Of a stretch of DNA of 64,000 nt, positions 43,239 through 51,068 are shown piece after piece. The notes beneath the pieces were generated by a model. The model worked only from the letters and a program-made list of their open reading frames with translations, had not been told where the DNA came from and searched no databases. Position 1 is the first letter of the stretch, and each line of letters begins with the position of its first letter. The translations under genes were made by a program, and so were the position numbers. Source of the stretch: CAZYJR01 sp964647905 (lineage in GTDB: Bacteria; Desulfobacterota; DSM-4660; Desulfatiglandales; HGW-15); assembly GCA_964647905.1 (NCBI GenBank), contig CAZYJR010000004.1:62001-126000 (forward strand), read 5' to 3'.

Positions 43239-43723
43239 TTCAATTCTCCGGCCCTCTTGAGGGCCTCGGTCACAAGCCCGTCACTTAACCTGAACTTTTT
43301 TCTTCTGAGTTCATTAATCATAGGCTGAATTCGATCAATAATACCGATTCTTTTCGCCAGGATGAAAAGGCCGAGCAGGCCCATGACACTGAAACCGGCT
43401 ATAATTGCGCTTTTTCGGGCCTTCTCCTCATCTATTAACACCAAGTCGGCCCTTAATTCCTTGGCCAAAACAAGAAGTTCAGCCTCCCCTCTATCAAAAT
43501 GGACCGTCAGGAGGTCGACTTCGGCTTTATCCTCAATAGGTGTGATTTCAATCCAGGTAGACGTTTTCACTTCGTTTGAGCCTGGTTTCCCGGCCCCTTT
43601 CTCTGCCACTTCAATAAAGACTTCTTCGGGGATGAAGATCTTCGAAAAGACTTTATTCAAGAGATCCAATCTCTCTATCTTTGCGAGCCCTATCATAATT
43701 GTGGAATCGCAGACAACGATCAC
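43235..43723 (-). CDS. DUF3368 PIN-like toxin
   Basis: A 162-residue PIN-fold protein with acidic residues in VVCDSTIMIGLAKI (residues 3-16), the middle FDRGEAELLVLAKEL and LVLIDEEKARKSA. This pattern is DUF3368, the toxin-like partner of UPF0175 proteins. The putative nuclease follows its antitoxin with a 4-bp overlap. A+T content is higher than in the neighbouring dpp genes. Confidence 0.85.
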   Translation of the reverse strand: MIVVCDSTIMIGLAKIERLDLLNKVFSKIFIPEEVFIEVAEKGAGKPGSNEVKTSTWIEITPIEDKAEVDLLTVHFDRGEAELLVLAKELRADLVLIDEEKARKSAIIAGFSVMGLLGLFILAKRIGIIDRIQPMINELRRKKFRLSDGLVTEALKRAGELN

Positions 43724-44013
43724 GGTTTGAGCCTTTCTCCAAGCCGTTCAGCTACTTCAAACTCTCTTGCCAGCTCTTCCTGGTCGTAGTCAAAAACAGG
43801 AACGTTGTTATCGCTTAGGAAATCAATAAACTGCCATTTGGAAAGCCCGGAAAGTTCGGCGGCTTTCCCCAATGATAAAATTTTTTCCCGGAAACATTTC
43901 AGAGCAAGGAGCTTTCTTGACTCGCTTGCTATCCTCTCCTTGGTCAAGCCTGAGGCGGAGAGGGAAAGGTAAAGCTGCTCCGACAAATTTATGACGGCTT
44001 GAACATCTCCCAT
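43720..44013 (-). CDS. UPF0175 antitoxin
   Basis: A 97-residue protein containing KCFREKILSLGKAAELSGLS and FIDFLSDNNVPVFDYDQEEL, the UPF0175 signature, with a helix-turn-helix character. It precedes the DUF3368 gene with a 4-bp overlap, the typical pair order. Probably the antitoxin and autorepressor of the pair. Confidence 0.87.
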   Translation of the reverse strand: MGDVQAVINLSEQLYLSLSASGLTKERIASESRKLLALKCFREKILSLGKAAELSGLSKWQFIDFLSDNNVPVFDYDQEELAREFEVAERLGERLKP

Positions 44014-44121
44014 GGCTGTGTCACCTACTTTCTTTGTGGAGTTTTAAGCCATTGCCGATATTGGTAGACAGTGGAAAAGTTACCATTCCTGTCCCAAAGA
44101 TTCCAAACAAAATACGTATGT

Positions 44122-45288
44122 TTATCCGATCGGCAGTTTGTCAAGGCTCGCCCAGGAGATGATCCGGGCATTGGACCTCTCCTGGTCCGCGGTCCCGCCG
44201 TAAACGATCAGGGGCTTGACCGATCGGCCGCCCGCCAGTTTTGAAAAGTAGTCCGCCCCTTTGAAGTAGTCCGGGGTGATCGTGCGCCCGGCCTTGATCT
44301 CTATGGGAACCAAGGACCCGCCCTCGTCCACGAGGCAGTCGATTTCGTTTCCCCTCTTGTCTCTCCAGAAATGGCAGTCGGCCTGTCGCCCTTGATTGAA
44401 TCTTCGTTTCACGAGCTCCGCTATGATCAATCCTTCAAACAACGAACCTTTCGAGTAGTGGGTCTCCATTTGGGAGGGCGATCGGATGTCCAACAGGTAG
44501 GCTGCAAGCCCCGGGTCGTAGAAATAAAGCTTCGGCATCTTGACCAGCCGCTTGTTGAAATTCCTATGGTGGGGTCTCAATAGAAAGACGATAAAGCTTG
44601 CCTCCAGGACGGAGATCCAGGATTTCGCGGTTGTGTGGGCGATTCCGCATTCATTGGCCAGTGAGGACAAGTTGAGGAGTTGTCCTACCCGCCCGGCGCA
44701 GAGTCTCAAGAACATCTGAAATCGGCCGAGATCGGAAATGTTCTTGAGCGTCCTAACATCCCGCTCGACATAGGTCCTTACATATCCGGGATAGAAGTCT
44801 CCGGGAGGTATGTTCATCTTATAAATCCTCGGATAGAATCCGGTAAAGAGGTAGTCTTCATAGTTTTCACAGTTCCGTATCGGGTGAATCTCCCGGAGTG
44901 AAAAGGGGAGCAGGTTCAGCACGGCCGTTCTGCCAGCAAGAGACTGCGAGATTTTATCAAACAACAGAAAGTCGCTGGACCCGGTAAGTATGAATTGACC
45001 GGGTTCATCGGTCTTATCAACAATGGTCTGCATATATGAAAAGAGTTCGGGGACTTTTTGGGCCTCATCAATGACCGCATTCCTATAGGTATGCAAAAAC
45101 CCGCGCGGGTCCTGCTCGGCAAAGAGTTGAACGTCCGGATCTTCACACGAGACATAGGGCTTCCATGAAAAGACGTGTCTTACCAGGGTGGATTTGCCGG
45201 ACTGCCTGGGTCCTGTCAGGGTCACCACCGGGAACTTTGTCGAGATGTATGAAAGGTACTCCTCCAGATCTCTCTTGATATAGGTCAT
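44122..45288 (-). CDS. AAA+ ATPase with DUF4143 C-terminal domain
   Basis: 388 residues from ATG 45288. Walker A VTLTGPRQSGKSTLV, Walker B AVIDEAQKVPELF, sensor-like ILTGSSDFLL, then DUF4143 (DVRTLKNISDLGRFQMFLRLC, LYFYDPGLAAYLL, and a PD-(D/E)xK-like NEIDCLVDEGGSLVPIEIKAG). These proteins are widespread, often on mobile DNA; the cellular role is not settled. The C-terminal D...ExK residues are present, so a nuclease-like fold is possible. Confidence 0.9.
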   Translation of the reverse strand: MTYIKRDLEEYLSYISTKFPVVTLTGPRQSGKSTLVRHVFSWKPYVSCEDPDVQLFAEQDPRGFLHTYRNAVIDEAQKVPELFSYMQTIVDKTDEPGQFILTGSSDFLLFDKISQSLAGRTAVLNLLPFSLREIHPIRNCENYEDYLFTGFYPRIYKMNIPPGDFYPGYVRTYVERDVRTLKNISDLGRFQMFLRLCAGRVGQLLNLSSLANECGIAHTTAKSWISVLEASFIVFLLRPHHRNFNKRLVKMPKLYFYDPGLAAYLLDIRSPSQMETHYSKGSLFEGLIIAELVKRRFNQGRQADCHFWRDKRGNEIDCLVDEGGSLVPIEIKAGRTITPDYFKGADYFSKLAGGRSVKPLIVYGGTADQERSNARIISWASLDKLPIG

Positions 45289-45420
45289 GCCCGTCCCCCT
45301 TCTCCAGATCAGGGCAAGGATAAGGAGTTTTCGGACAATTTGCAACTCAAAAACTCAACTTGGCCAAAATCGGACCTGAAAGACTGACGCCTGAGGGCCC
45401 ATAGTTTTCCATAGTTTTTC

Positions 45421-45449
45421 TTGACAGACCCGGGAGTATTTACTAAAAA
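45421..45449 (+). promoter_or_regulatory. Putative promoter of the IclR gene
   Basis: TTGACA (45421-45426), 17 bp, TAAAAA (45444-45449), 54 bp before the IclR start. A very similar element (CTTGACAG-CCC-GGGAGT) occurs at 63722. Confidence 0.5.
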
Positions 45450-45502
45450 GGGAAACGGTCGTTCTTGATAGAAAACGCTTTCCCGGCAGGAGCAGCCGTC
45501 CA

Positions 45503-46255
45503 ATGGGGTTCAAGAGAGTCGCCGCACTCGAGAGGTGCTTCAGCGCGCTGGATCTCCTGGCCGCGAAGAAGAGGCCGCTGGGGATCAGCGACATAGCCGG
45601 GGCCTTGGGCCTCCACAAGAGCACCGTCTACAACACCCTGCATACACTGGCCGAGCTCGGGGTACTGGAGAACAAGGACGGGAGGTTCCGCTTCGGCCCC
45701 AAGCTCTACATGCTGGGAAAGGCGGCCGAGGAAGGCTCCGGTCTCATCCGAACGGTCCATCCCTATCTCGAGAAGATCAGCCGCGAGACCAAGCTCTCCG
45801 CTTTCCTGGGAATGCGGACCGGGATGAAGGCCGTCATCCTGGACAAGGCCGACTCCACCCTGGATTTCAAGATATCCTCCGAGCTCGGGCTCCGAATACC
45901 GCTGGTGGCGGGTGCCCACGGAAAGGCCTTCCTCTCTCAGCTCCCTGACCCGGAGGTGGATCGGCTGCTCTCCGGCATCGAGATTAGGAAGTTCACTTCC
46001 AACTCCTGCACCTCCAAAACACAATACAAGGAGATGGTAAGACAGGCCAGGGAGCAAGGCGTGGCCTGGGACGACGAGGAATACATGGAAGGGGTCAGGG
46101 CGCTCGCCGTTCCCTTGGATACCGGGAGAAGGGAGCCCCAGACGGCTCTTTGGGTCGTTGGTGTAAACGGCGTGCTCAAGAAGGAAATGATGGCCCCCTA
46201 CTCGGAGCTCCTCAAGGACGCGGCAGGAAGGATCAAGGAGGAGCTAGAGCCCTGA
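45503..46255 (+). CDS. IclR-family transcriptional regulator
   Basis: 250 residues: N-terminal winged helix (ISDIAGALGLHKSTVYNTLH, recognition helix at about residues 33-50) and the C-terminal IclR effector domain (GMRTGMKAVILDKADS, GAHGKAFLSQLP, GVAWDDEEYMEGVRALAVPL). IclR proteins usually control nearby catabolic genes in response to a small acid. It lies 86 bp upstream of the CoA ligase gene on the same strand, so it probably regulates that operon. Confidence 0.93.
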   Translation: MGFKRVAALERCFSALDLLAAKKRPLGISDIAGALGLHKSTVYNTLHTLAELGVLENKDGRFRFGPKLYMLGKAAEEGSGLIRTVHPYLEKISRETKLSAFLGMRTGMKAVILDKADSTLDFKISSELGLRIPLVAGAHGKAFLSQLPDPEVDRLLSGIEIRKFTSNSCTSKTQYKEMVRQAREQGVAWDDEEYMEGVRALAVPLDTGRREPQTALWVVGVNGVLKKEMMAPYSELLKDAAGRIKEELEP

Positions 46256-46340
46256 CCGGGGGGCGGCCCTGATTCCCGCACCGCCGCAGGAACCGGACGG
46301 GGCCCCCGGGCTGTGCGGGGCAAGAAGGAGCGAAGGGCAA

Positions 46341-47666
46341 ATGCCTGAGAACCGGGGCGAATACTGGAACCCGTGGCTGGAGACCATGGACCCGGCGGGG
46401 CTGGAGGAGATCGAGCTCGAGAACTTCCGCAGGCACCTCGCCCATGCCCGCGGGAACTCCGATTTCTACAGGGAGAGGCTCGTCGGCATCCATCCCCATG
46501 ATATCAAGACCATGGAGGACGTGAGGAGGATTCCGCTCACGGACAAGGAGGACCTGCGCCTGGCCCAGACCTGGGGCGGGCCCACCATCTACGGAGGCTT
46601 GCTGGGGGTGGACCCGGCCGAGGTGAGCGACTTCCGCCAGACCTCCGGGACCACGGGCAAGCCGGTTTACGTCCCGGAGAGCTACGAGAGCTGGCAGTGG
46701 CGGGTGGAGGTGTGGTGCCACATCCTGTGGATGGCGGGCTTCAGGGAGACCGACAGGGTCTTCGTGCCTTTCGGGTACAATGTCTACGTGGCCTTCTGGG
46801 AGGGGCACTATGCCGCGCAGAAGCTGGGCTGCGAGGTGGTGCCGGGCGGGGCCCTGGATACCAAAGGGCGCATCAACAAGATAAAAGAGGTCGGGGCGAC
46901 CGGCCTCCTGAACACCCCCACCTACGGACTCCACATGGCGAGGACGGCGGAAGGCATGGGGATCGACCCCGGGGACCTGGGGATAAGGCGCATGCAGTGC
47001 GCGGGCGAGCCCCTGCCCGCGGCCACCAGGAGGCTCCTGGAGTCCGCCTGGGGGGCCGAGGTCTACGACCACATCGGAGGGACCGAGCCCTGCGCCTGGG
47101 CGGCCATGTGCGGCGAGAGGGAAGGGCTCCACATAATGGAGCCCTTCTTCCTGGTGGAGATCCTGGACCCGGATGATCTTTCCAGGGAGGCCGCCCCGGG
47201 CGGGCTGGGAACCGCTGTAGTGACTCCACTGGGAAGGAAGTCTTTTCCCATAGTCAGGTTCAACACCCAGGACCTGGTAAGGAGGGGGGAGAGGGGATGC
47301 GCCTGCGGCCGGACCTCGTACAAGATCTCCGAGGTGGCCGGGAGAGCCGATGACCTGAGGAAGATCCGGGGGGTCCTCTTCACTCCGGTCTCTGTCGAGG
47401 AGGTGTTGAGAGAGGAGTTCCCCGAGGTCACCGAGTACGAGATAGAAGTCAGGAAGAAGGGCAGCATGGACGAGGCGGGCCTGAGGCTGGAGACCCGGGA
47501 GGAGATGGGTCCGGACTCCCTCGCCGGGCTCAAGGGCAGGATCTCCGAGAGGCTCAAGATGAAGACCAATCTGAGATTCGAGATCGAGGTCGCGGAGGCC
47601 GGGTCCCTGCCCAGGTATACGCTTAAGTCCAAGCGCTTCAAGGACCTGAGGGGGGTGGAGCAATGA
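46341..47666 (+). CDS. PaaK-like (phenylacetate-CoA ligase family) acyl-CoA ligase
   Basis: 441 residues of the adenylate-forming superfamily. P-loop QTSGTTGKPVYVPES at about residues 96-110, LNTPTYGLHMARTAEGM, HIGGTEPCAWAAMC (A5-like region), and a Cys-containing GERGCACGRTSYKISEVAGRAD that corresponds to the PaaK zinc-like CxC region. It should activate an organic acid to its CoA thioester with ATP; phenylacetate or a related aryl acid is inferred from the neighbours. The stop overlaps the oxidoreductase start (ATGA-type, 4 bp). Confidence 0.88.
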   Translation: MPENRGEYWNPWLETMDPAGLEEIELENFRRHLAHARGNSDFYRERLVGIHPHDIKTMEDVRRIPLTDKEDLRLAQTWGGPTIYGGLLGVDPAEVSDFRQTSGTTGKPVYVPESYESWQWRVEVWCHILWMAGFRETDRVFVPFGYNVYVAFWEGHYAAQKLGCEVVPGGALDTKGRINKIKEVGATGLLNTPTYGLHMARTAEGMGIDPGDLGIRRMQCAGEPLPAATRRLLESAWGAEVYDHIGGTEPCAWAAMCGEREGLHIMEPFFLVEILDPDDLSREAAPGGLGTAVVTPLGRKSFPIVRFNTQDLVRRGERGCACGRTSYKISEVAGRADDLRKIRGVLFTPVSVEEVLREEFPEVTEYEIEVRKKGSMDEAGLRLETREEMGPDSLAGLKGRISERLKMKTNLRFEIEVAEAGSLPRYTLKSKRFKDLRGVEQ

Positions 47667-49975
47667 GTGAGTTGCAAGCGGCGGGCTCACCGGGGCTGCT
47701 GGGGAGGATGAGCCGCAAGATAGACGAGATGGAGAGGAGCGCCCTGGAGCTCAGGGCCATGGGCGGCGGGGCGCCGGTGGTGGAAAAGAACGTCCGGGCC
47801 GTATTGAGCTTCACACACGCCCTGAGGCTCGGCATATCAGACCCTGCCGAGAGGGAAGAGTACGGAAGGAGGAGGACACCCATGGGAGAGACAAGGAAGG
47901 TAAGGACCGCCTGCCGGCAGTGCCACGGGGGGTGCGGGGTGATCGCCCACGTCAAGGACGGCAAGGTGGTCAAGGTTGAAGGGGACCCGGAATCCCCCAT
48001 AAGCCACGGGACCATGTGCAGCAAGGGGCTCGCCGTGACCCAACTGGCCTATCACCCGGACAGGATCCTCCACCCCATGAAGAAGGCGGGCGGCAAGTGG
48101 GAGCGCATCACCTGGGACGAGGCCCTGGACACCATAGCCGGGAAGTTCAAGGCGGTGATCAAGGACTACGGACCCGAGTCCATCGTCATAGGGCAGGGAA
48201 CGGGCAGGGACTATGAGAGCCATCTCTACCGCTTCGCCAACCTCCTGGGGACGCCGAACGTCCTCACCGCCGGGCACATGTGCTACGTATCCCGGGTGGG
48301 GGCGACTCTAATCACCTGCGGGAACCTGCCGGTATCCGACTGGCGCGGAGACCCCCGTTGCATAGTGATGTGGGCCTGCAACCCGCAGTGGACCAACCCG
48401 GACGAGCACAAGGGCGTGGACTTCTGGAGGGCCTACAAGAAGGGGGCCAAGCTGGTGGTGGTGGACCCCAGGGAGGGCTTCCTGGCCAAGAAGGCGGACC
48501 TGTGGCTGCAGCTCCGCCCGGGCACGGACGCTGCCCTGGCCATGGGCTTCATGAAGGTGATCGTGGAGGAGAACCTCTACGACGAGGAGTTCGTCGCCGG
48601 GTACATAAACGGATGGGATGCATTCCTGGAGAGACTGGATGAGTATCCCCTGGAGCGGGTGGAGGAGATCACCTGGGTCAAGCGGGACCTGATCCGGAGG
48701 GCGGCCAGGATGTACGCCGAGACCAAGCCGGCCGCGCTCCAGTGGGGGGTCCCCACCGAGCAGACCTTGAACTGCACGGATTGCACCCGCATCCTCACCG
48801 GGCTGATGGCGGTCACGGGGAACCTGGACGCCCCCGGTGGGAACGTCTTTTTCGTGCCCCCGCCGGTCCGCACGGTGTCCCAGTTCTCGCGGCACAAGGA
48901 CCTGGGAAAGGACCAGATGAAGAAGCGCCTGGGCGCTGAGCAGTACAAGCTCGCCTCCAGGGTGGCCATGATCACCCCCAAGGCGGCTTGGGAGGCGATC
49001 CTCACCGGCAAGCCCTATCCCCTGAAGGCCGGGTTCCTTTGCGGCACCAACCCGGTCTCCACCAGGGCCAACGCCAAGGAGGCCTACGAGGCGCTGAAGG
49101 CCCTGGACTTCCTGGCGGTGGCGGACTTTTTCCTCACTCCCACGGCCGAGCTGGCGGACATCTTCCTGCCCTCGGGCACCTGGCTGGAGCAGGACCACGT
49201 TGCGGACAACTGGAAGCGGCACGGCTACATACTGGCCAGGCAGAAGGTGGTGGAGATAGCTGAGAGCTGGCAGGATCACAAGATATTCCAGGAGCTCGGG
49301 AAGCGCATGGGCCAGGAAAAGGACTGGTGGGACACGGTGGAGGACGCCCTGGACTACCTCCTGGAGCCCGCGGGCCTGACCTGGGAGGAGTTCAAGAAAA
49401 AGGGCCACCTCAAGGGCGACATGCGCTACTACAAGTACCGTGAGAAGGGCTTTTCCACGCCCACGGGCAAGGTGGAGCTCTACTCCACGGTCCTGGAGAA
49501 GTGGGGCCGCGACCCCATGCCCAAGTACACCGAGATCCCCGAGAGCCCGGTCTCCAGGCCGGACCTCGCGAAGGACTACCCGTACATACTCAACGCGGGC
49601 CTCAGGACCCCCACCTTCTTCCACTCCGCAAACCGGATGATCCCGTGGCTGCGCGAGATCAGGCCGGATCCCCTGGTGGAGATCCACCCGGAGACCGCGC
49701 GGAAGCACGGGATAGAAGAGGGCATGTGGGTCAATATAGACTCCCCGAGGGGGCGCGCCAAGATGCGCGCAAAGCTCAACGACGGCATCGACCCCCGGGT
49801 CGTGGTGGCCGAGCACGGCTGGTGGTACCCGGAGATCAAGGACAAGGGCCACGGCTGGGATGTTTCCAACATCAACATGCTGACCGACAACTCCCACGAG
49901 TCCATGGATCCGGTGATGGGGGCCACCAACCTGCGGGTCCTGCTCTGCAACATATCGCCCTGCGTGGAGCAATAG
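47663..49975 (+). CDS. Molybdopterin oxidoreductase, catalytic subunit
   Basis: 770 residues. After an extra N-terminal segment of about 73 residues comes the Fe-S site CRQCHGGCGVIAHV...MCSKG (Cys pattern C-x2-C-x3-C), then molybdopterin domains with AGHMCYVSR (candidate Mo-ligand Cys), WACNPQWTNPDEHKG and the C-terminal cap VVAEHGWWYP. Family: DMSO reductase / PadB-like enzymes. No Tat signal, so cytoplasmic. A strong internal SD (GGAGGAGG) precedes ATG 47881, which may be a second or the true start. Partner of the ferredoxin subunit encoded next. Confidence 0.9.
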   Translation: MSELQAAGSPGLLGRMSRKIDEMERSALELRAMGGGAPVVEKNVRAVLSFTHALRLGISDPAEREEYGRRRTPMGETRKVRTACRQCHGGCGVIAHVKDGKVVKVEGDPESPISHGTMCSKGLAVTQLAYHPDRILHPMKKAGGKWERITWDEALDTIAGKFKAVIKDYGPESIVIGQGTGRDYESHLYRFANLLGTPNVLTAGHMCYVSRVGATLITCGNLPVSDWRGDPRCIVMWACNPQWTNPDEHKGVDFWRAYKKGAKLVVVDPREGFLAKKADLWLQLRPGTDAALAMGFMKVIVEENLYDEEFVAGYINGWDAFLERLDEYPLERVEEITWVKRDLIRRAARMYAETKPAALQWGVPTEQTLNCTDCTRILTGLMAVTGNLDAPGGNVFFVPPPVRTVSQFSRHKDLGKDQMKKRLGAEQYKLASRVAMITPKAAWEAILTGKPYPLKAGFLCGTNPVSTRANAKEAYEALKALDFLAVADFFLTPTAELADIFLPSGTWLEQDHVADNWKRHGYILARQKVVEIAESWQDHKIFQELGKRMGQEKDWWDTVEDALDYLLEPAGLTWEEFKKKGHLKGDMRYYKYREKGFSTPTGKVELYSTVLEKWGRDPMPKYTEIPESPVSRPDLAKDYPYILNAGLRTPTFFHSANRMIPWLREIRPDPLVEIHPETARKHGIEEGMWVNIDSPRGRAKMRAKLNDGIDPRVVVAEHGWWYPEIKDKGHGWDVSNINMLTDNSHESMDPVMGATNLRVLLCNISPCVEQ

Positions 49976-49986
49976 GAGGAAGCGAG

Positions 49987-50442
49987 ATGAAGAAAGCCTC
50001 TTTGATATTCATGAAACGGGACTGCATGGGCTGCCACGCATGCGAGGTCGCCTGCAAGCAGGAGCACGGCCTCGGGGTCGGCCCCAGGCTGGTAAGGGTC
50101 GTGGAAAAATCTGCCGAGTTCACCCCGGTCTACTGCCGCCACTGCGCCAAGGCCCCCTGCAAGGAGGCCTGCCCTGTGGATGCGATCACCAGGAACGACC
50201 AGGGGATCGTCCTGATAGATCCGGAGCTCTGCATCGGGTGCAAGGAGTGCGTGGAGGCCTGCCCCTTCGGGGCGATGCAGTTCGACGAGGCCCGGGAGGC
50301 GGCCGTCAAGTGCGACCTCTGCGCGGACAGGCTGGAACAACGTGAGGCCCCGGCCTGCACCCTGGTCTGCCCCACCGGCTGCATATTCTGGGGCAGCATG
50401 AAGGAGTTCTCGGACAAGAGGGCGGCCGCCGCCCCAACCTGA
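49987..50442 (+). CDS. Four-cluster ferredoxin subunit of the molybdopterin oxidoreductase
   Basis: 151 residues with four [4Fe-4S] motifs: CMGCHACEVAC (residue 13 on), CRHCAKAPCKEACP, CIGCKECVEACP and CDLC...CTLVCPTGC. This is the electron-transfer subunit typical for DMSO reductase-type enzymes (PadC/DmsB/PsrB-like). It follows the catalytic gene by 11 bp with SD AGGAGG. A membrane anchor gene, expected after it in PadBCD-type operons, is missing; a toxin-antitoxin remnant begins at its stop codon instead. Confidence 0.92.
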   Translation: MKKASLIFMKRDCMGCHACEVACKQEHGLGVGPRLVRVVEKSAEFTPVYCRHCAKAPCKEACPVDAITRNDQGIVLIDPELCIGCKECVEACPFGAMQFDEAREAAVKCDLCADRLEQREAPACTLVCPTGCIFWGSMKEFSDKRAAAAPT

Positions 50443-50551
50443 TATTGAAAAGAGCTGGATTGTAGAATCTGGGGCTCGATATAAAGCCTACAAACAAGGA
50501 CAGCTTGAGCTAGTTGATTGGGAGGAGATTAGAAAAAGGTACAAGCCTTGA
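50438..50551 (+). pseudogene. Addiction-module antitoxin, N-terminal half lost
   Basis: In frame: PDIEKSWIVESGARYKAYKQ, then GQLELVDWEEIRKRYKP and stop TGA at 50549. This is the C-terminal half of a TIGR02574-type antitoxin (compare the remnant at 36954). Upstream of about 50438 the frame enters the ferredoxin gene, so the first half was removed. The stop overlaps the toxin TTG (TTGA). Confidence 0.65.
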
Positions 50552-50841
50552 AGGTTCGGTTTGTCTTGCGCGCCAGTAGTGAATTGGACGAAGCTATAAA
50601 GTATTATGATCACCAACTAGCAGGTTTGGGCTTCAGGTTTTTCGAAGAAGTGGATGTTGCCATTAAAAGAATAAGCTTTATGCCTGAAGCATGGCCGAAA
50701 GTTGGTAAAATAAAACGAAGTTGCCTGATAGAAGTATTTCCCTACGCTCCTTTCTACATAATTGAATCGGATGAAATTCTGGTTACTGCAGTAGCTCTCC
50801 TTCATAGAAATCCTGAAGATTATTCGGATAGAATCAGGTAG
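50548..50841 (+). CDS. RelE/ParE-family toxin
   Basis: 97 residues with the ParE pattern: VRFVLRASSELDEAIKYYDH, LGFRFFEEVDVAIKRISFMP, WPKVGKIKRSCLIEVFPYAP and AVALLHRNPEDYSDRI. The starting codon is TTG 50548, overlapping the antitoxin stop. Full length and apparently intact although its antitoxin is only half present. The A+T-rich composition differs from the oxidoreductase genes. Confidence 0.85.
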   Translation: MKVRFVLRASSELDEAIKYYDHQLAGLGFRFFEEVDVAIKRISFMPEAWPKVGKIKRSCLIEVFPYAPFYIIESDEILVTAVALLHRNPEDYSDRIR

Positions 50842-50926
50842 CTTTAGCTTGGCCACCTGGATTATTCCCCTCCCCTTTCTTCTCCTGATCGCAATCGGCG
50901 GGCCTTTTCCCCCTGGCGGTTCAGTC

Positions 50927-51046
50927 CCGCCCGGGCCAGGGATATCCTATTGACATATCCATATGTGATCTATCAATCCCTCCATAAATCCCGTGTCATC
51001 TGCGGGCCGTTATGGATCGCCTGAGGATATGTCAAGGGGATATCCC
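50927..51046. repeat. Copied promoter fragment with inverted repeat
   Basis: Positions 50927-50973 match 60162-60208 (the promoter of the AbrB-type antitoxin gene) at 46 of 47 bases, including TTGACA and the palindrome CATAT-CC-ATATG. The following CAATCCCTCCATAAAT (50974-50989) is nearly the reverse complement of the ribosome-binding region at 60229-60244. A further inverted copy of GGGATATCC...TTGACATAT lies at 51027-51046, so a foldback of about 108 bp can form between two convergent genes. No gene follows. Confidence 0.7.
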
Positions 51047-51068
51047 TAAGCTTTCTTAAGGGCTAAAA

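Noticed and set aside
45309..45624. Minus-strand small frames upstream of the AAA ATPase
   Set aside because: Low-complexity and antisense to the IclR gene and its promoter; nothing recognisable.
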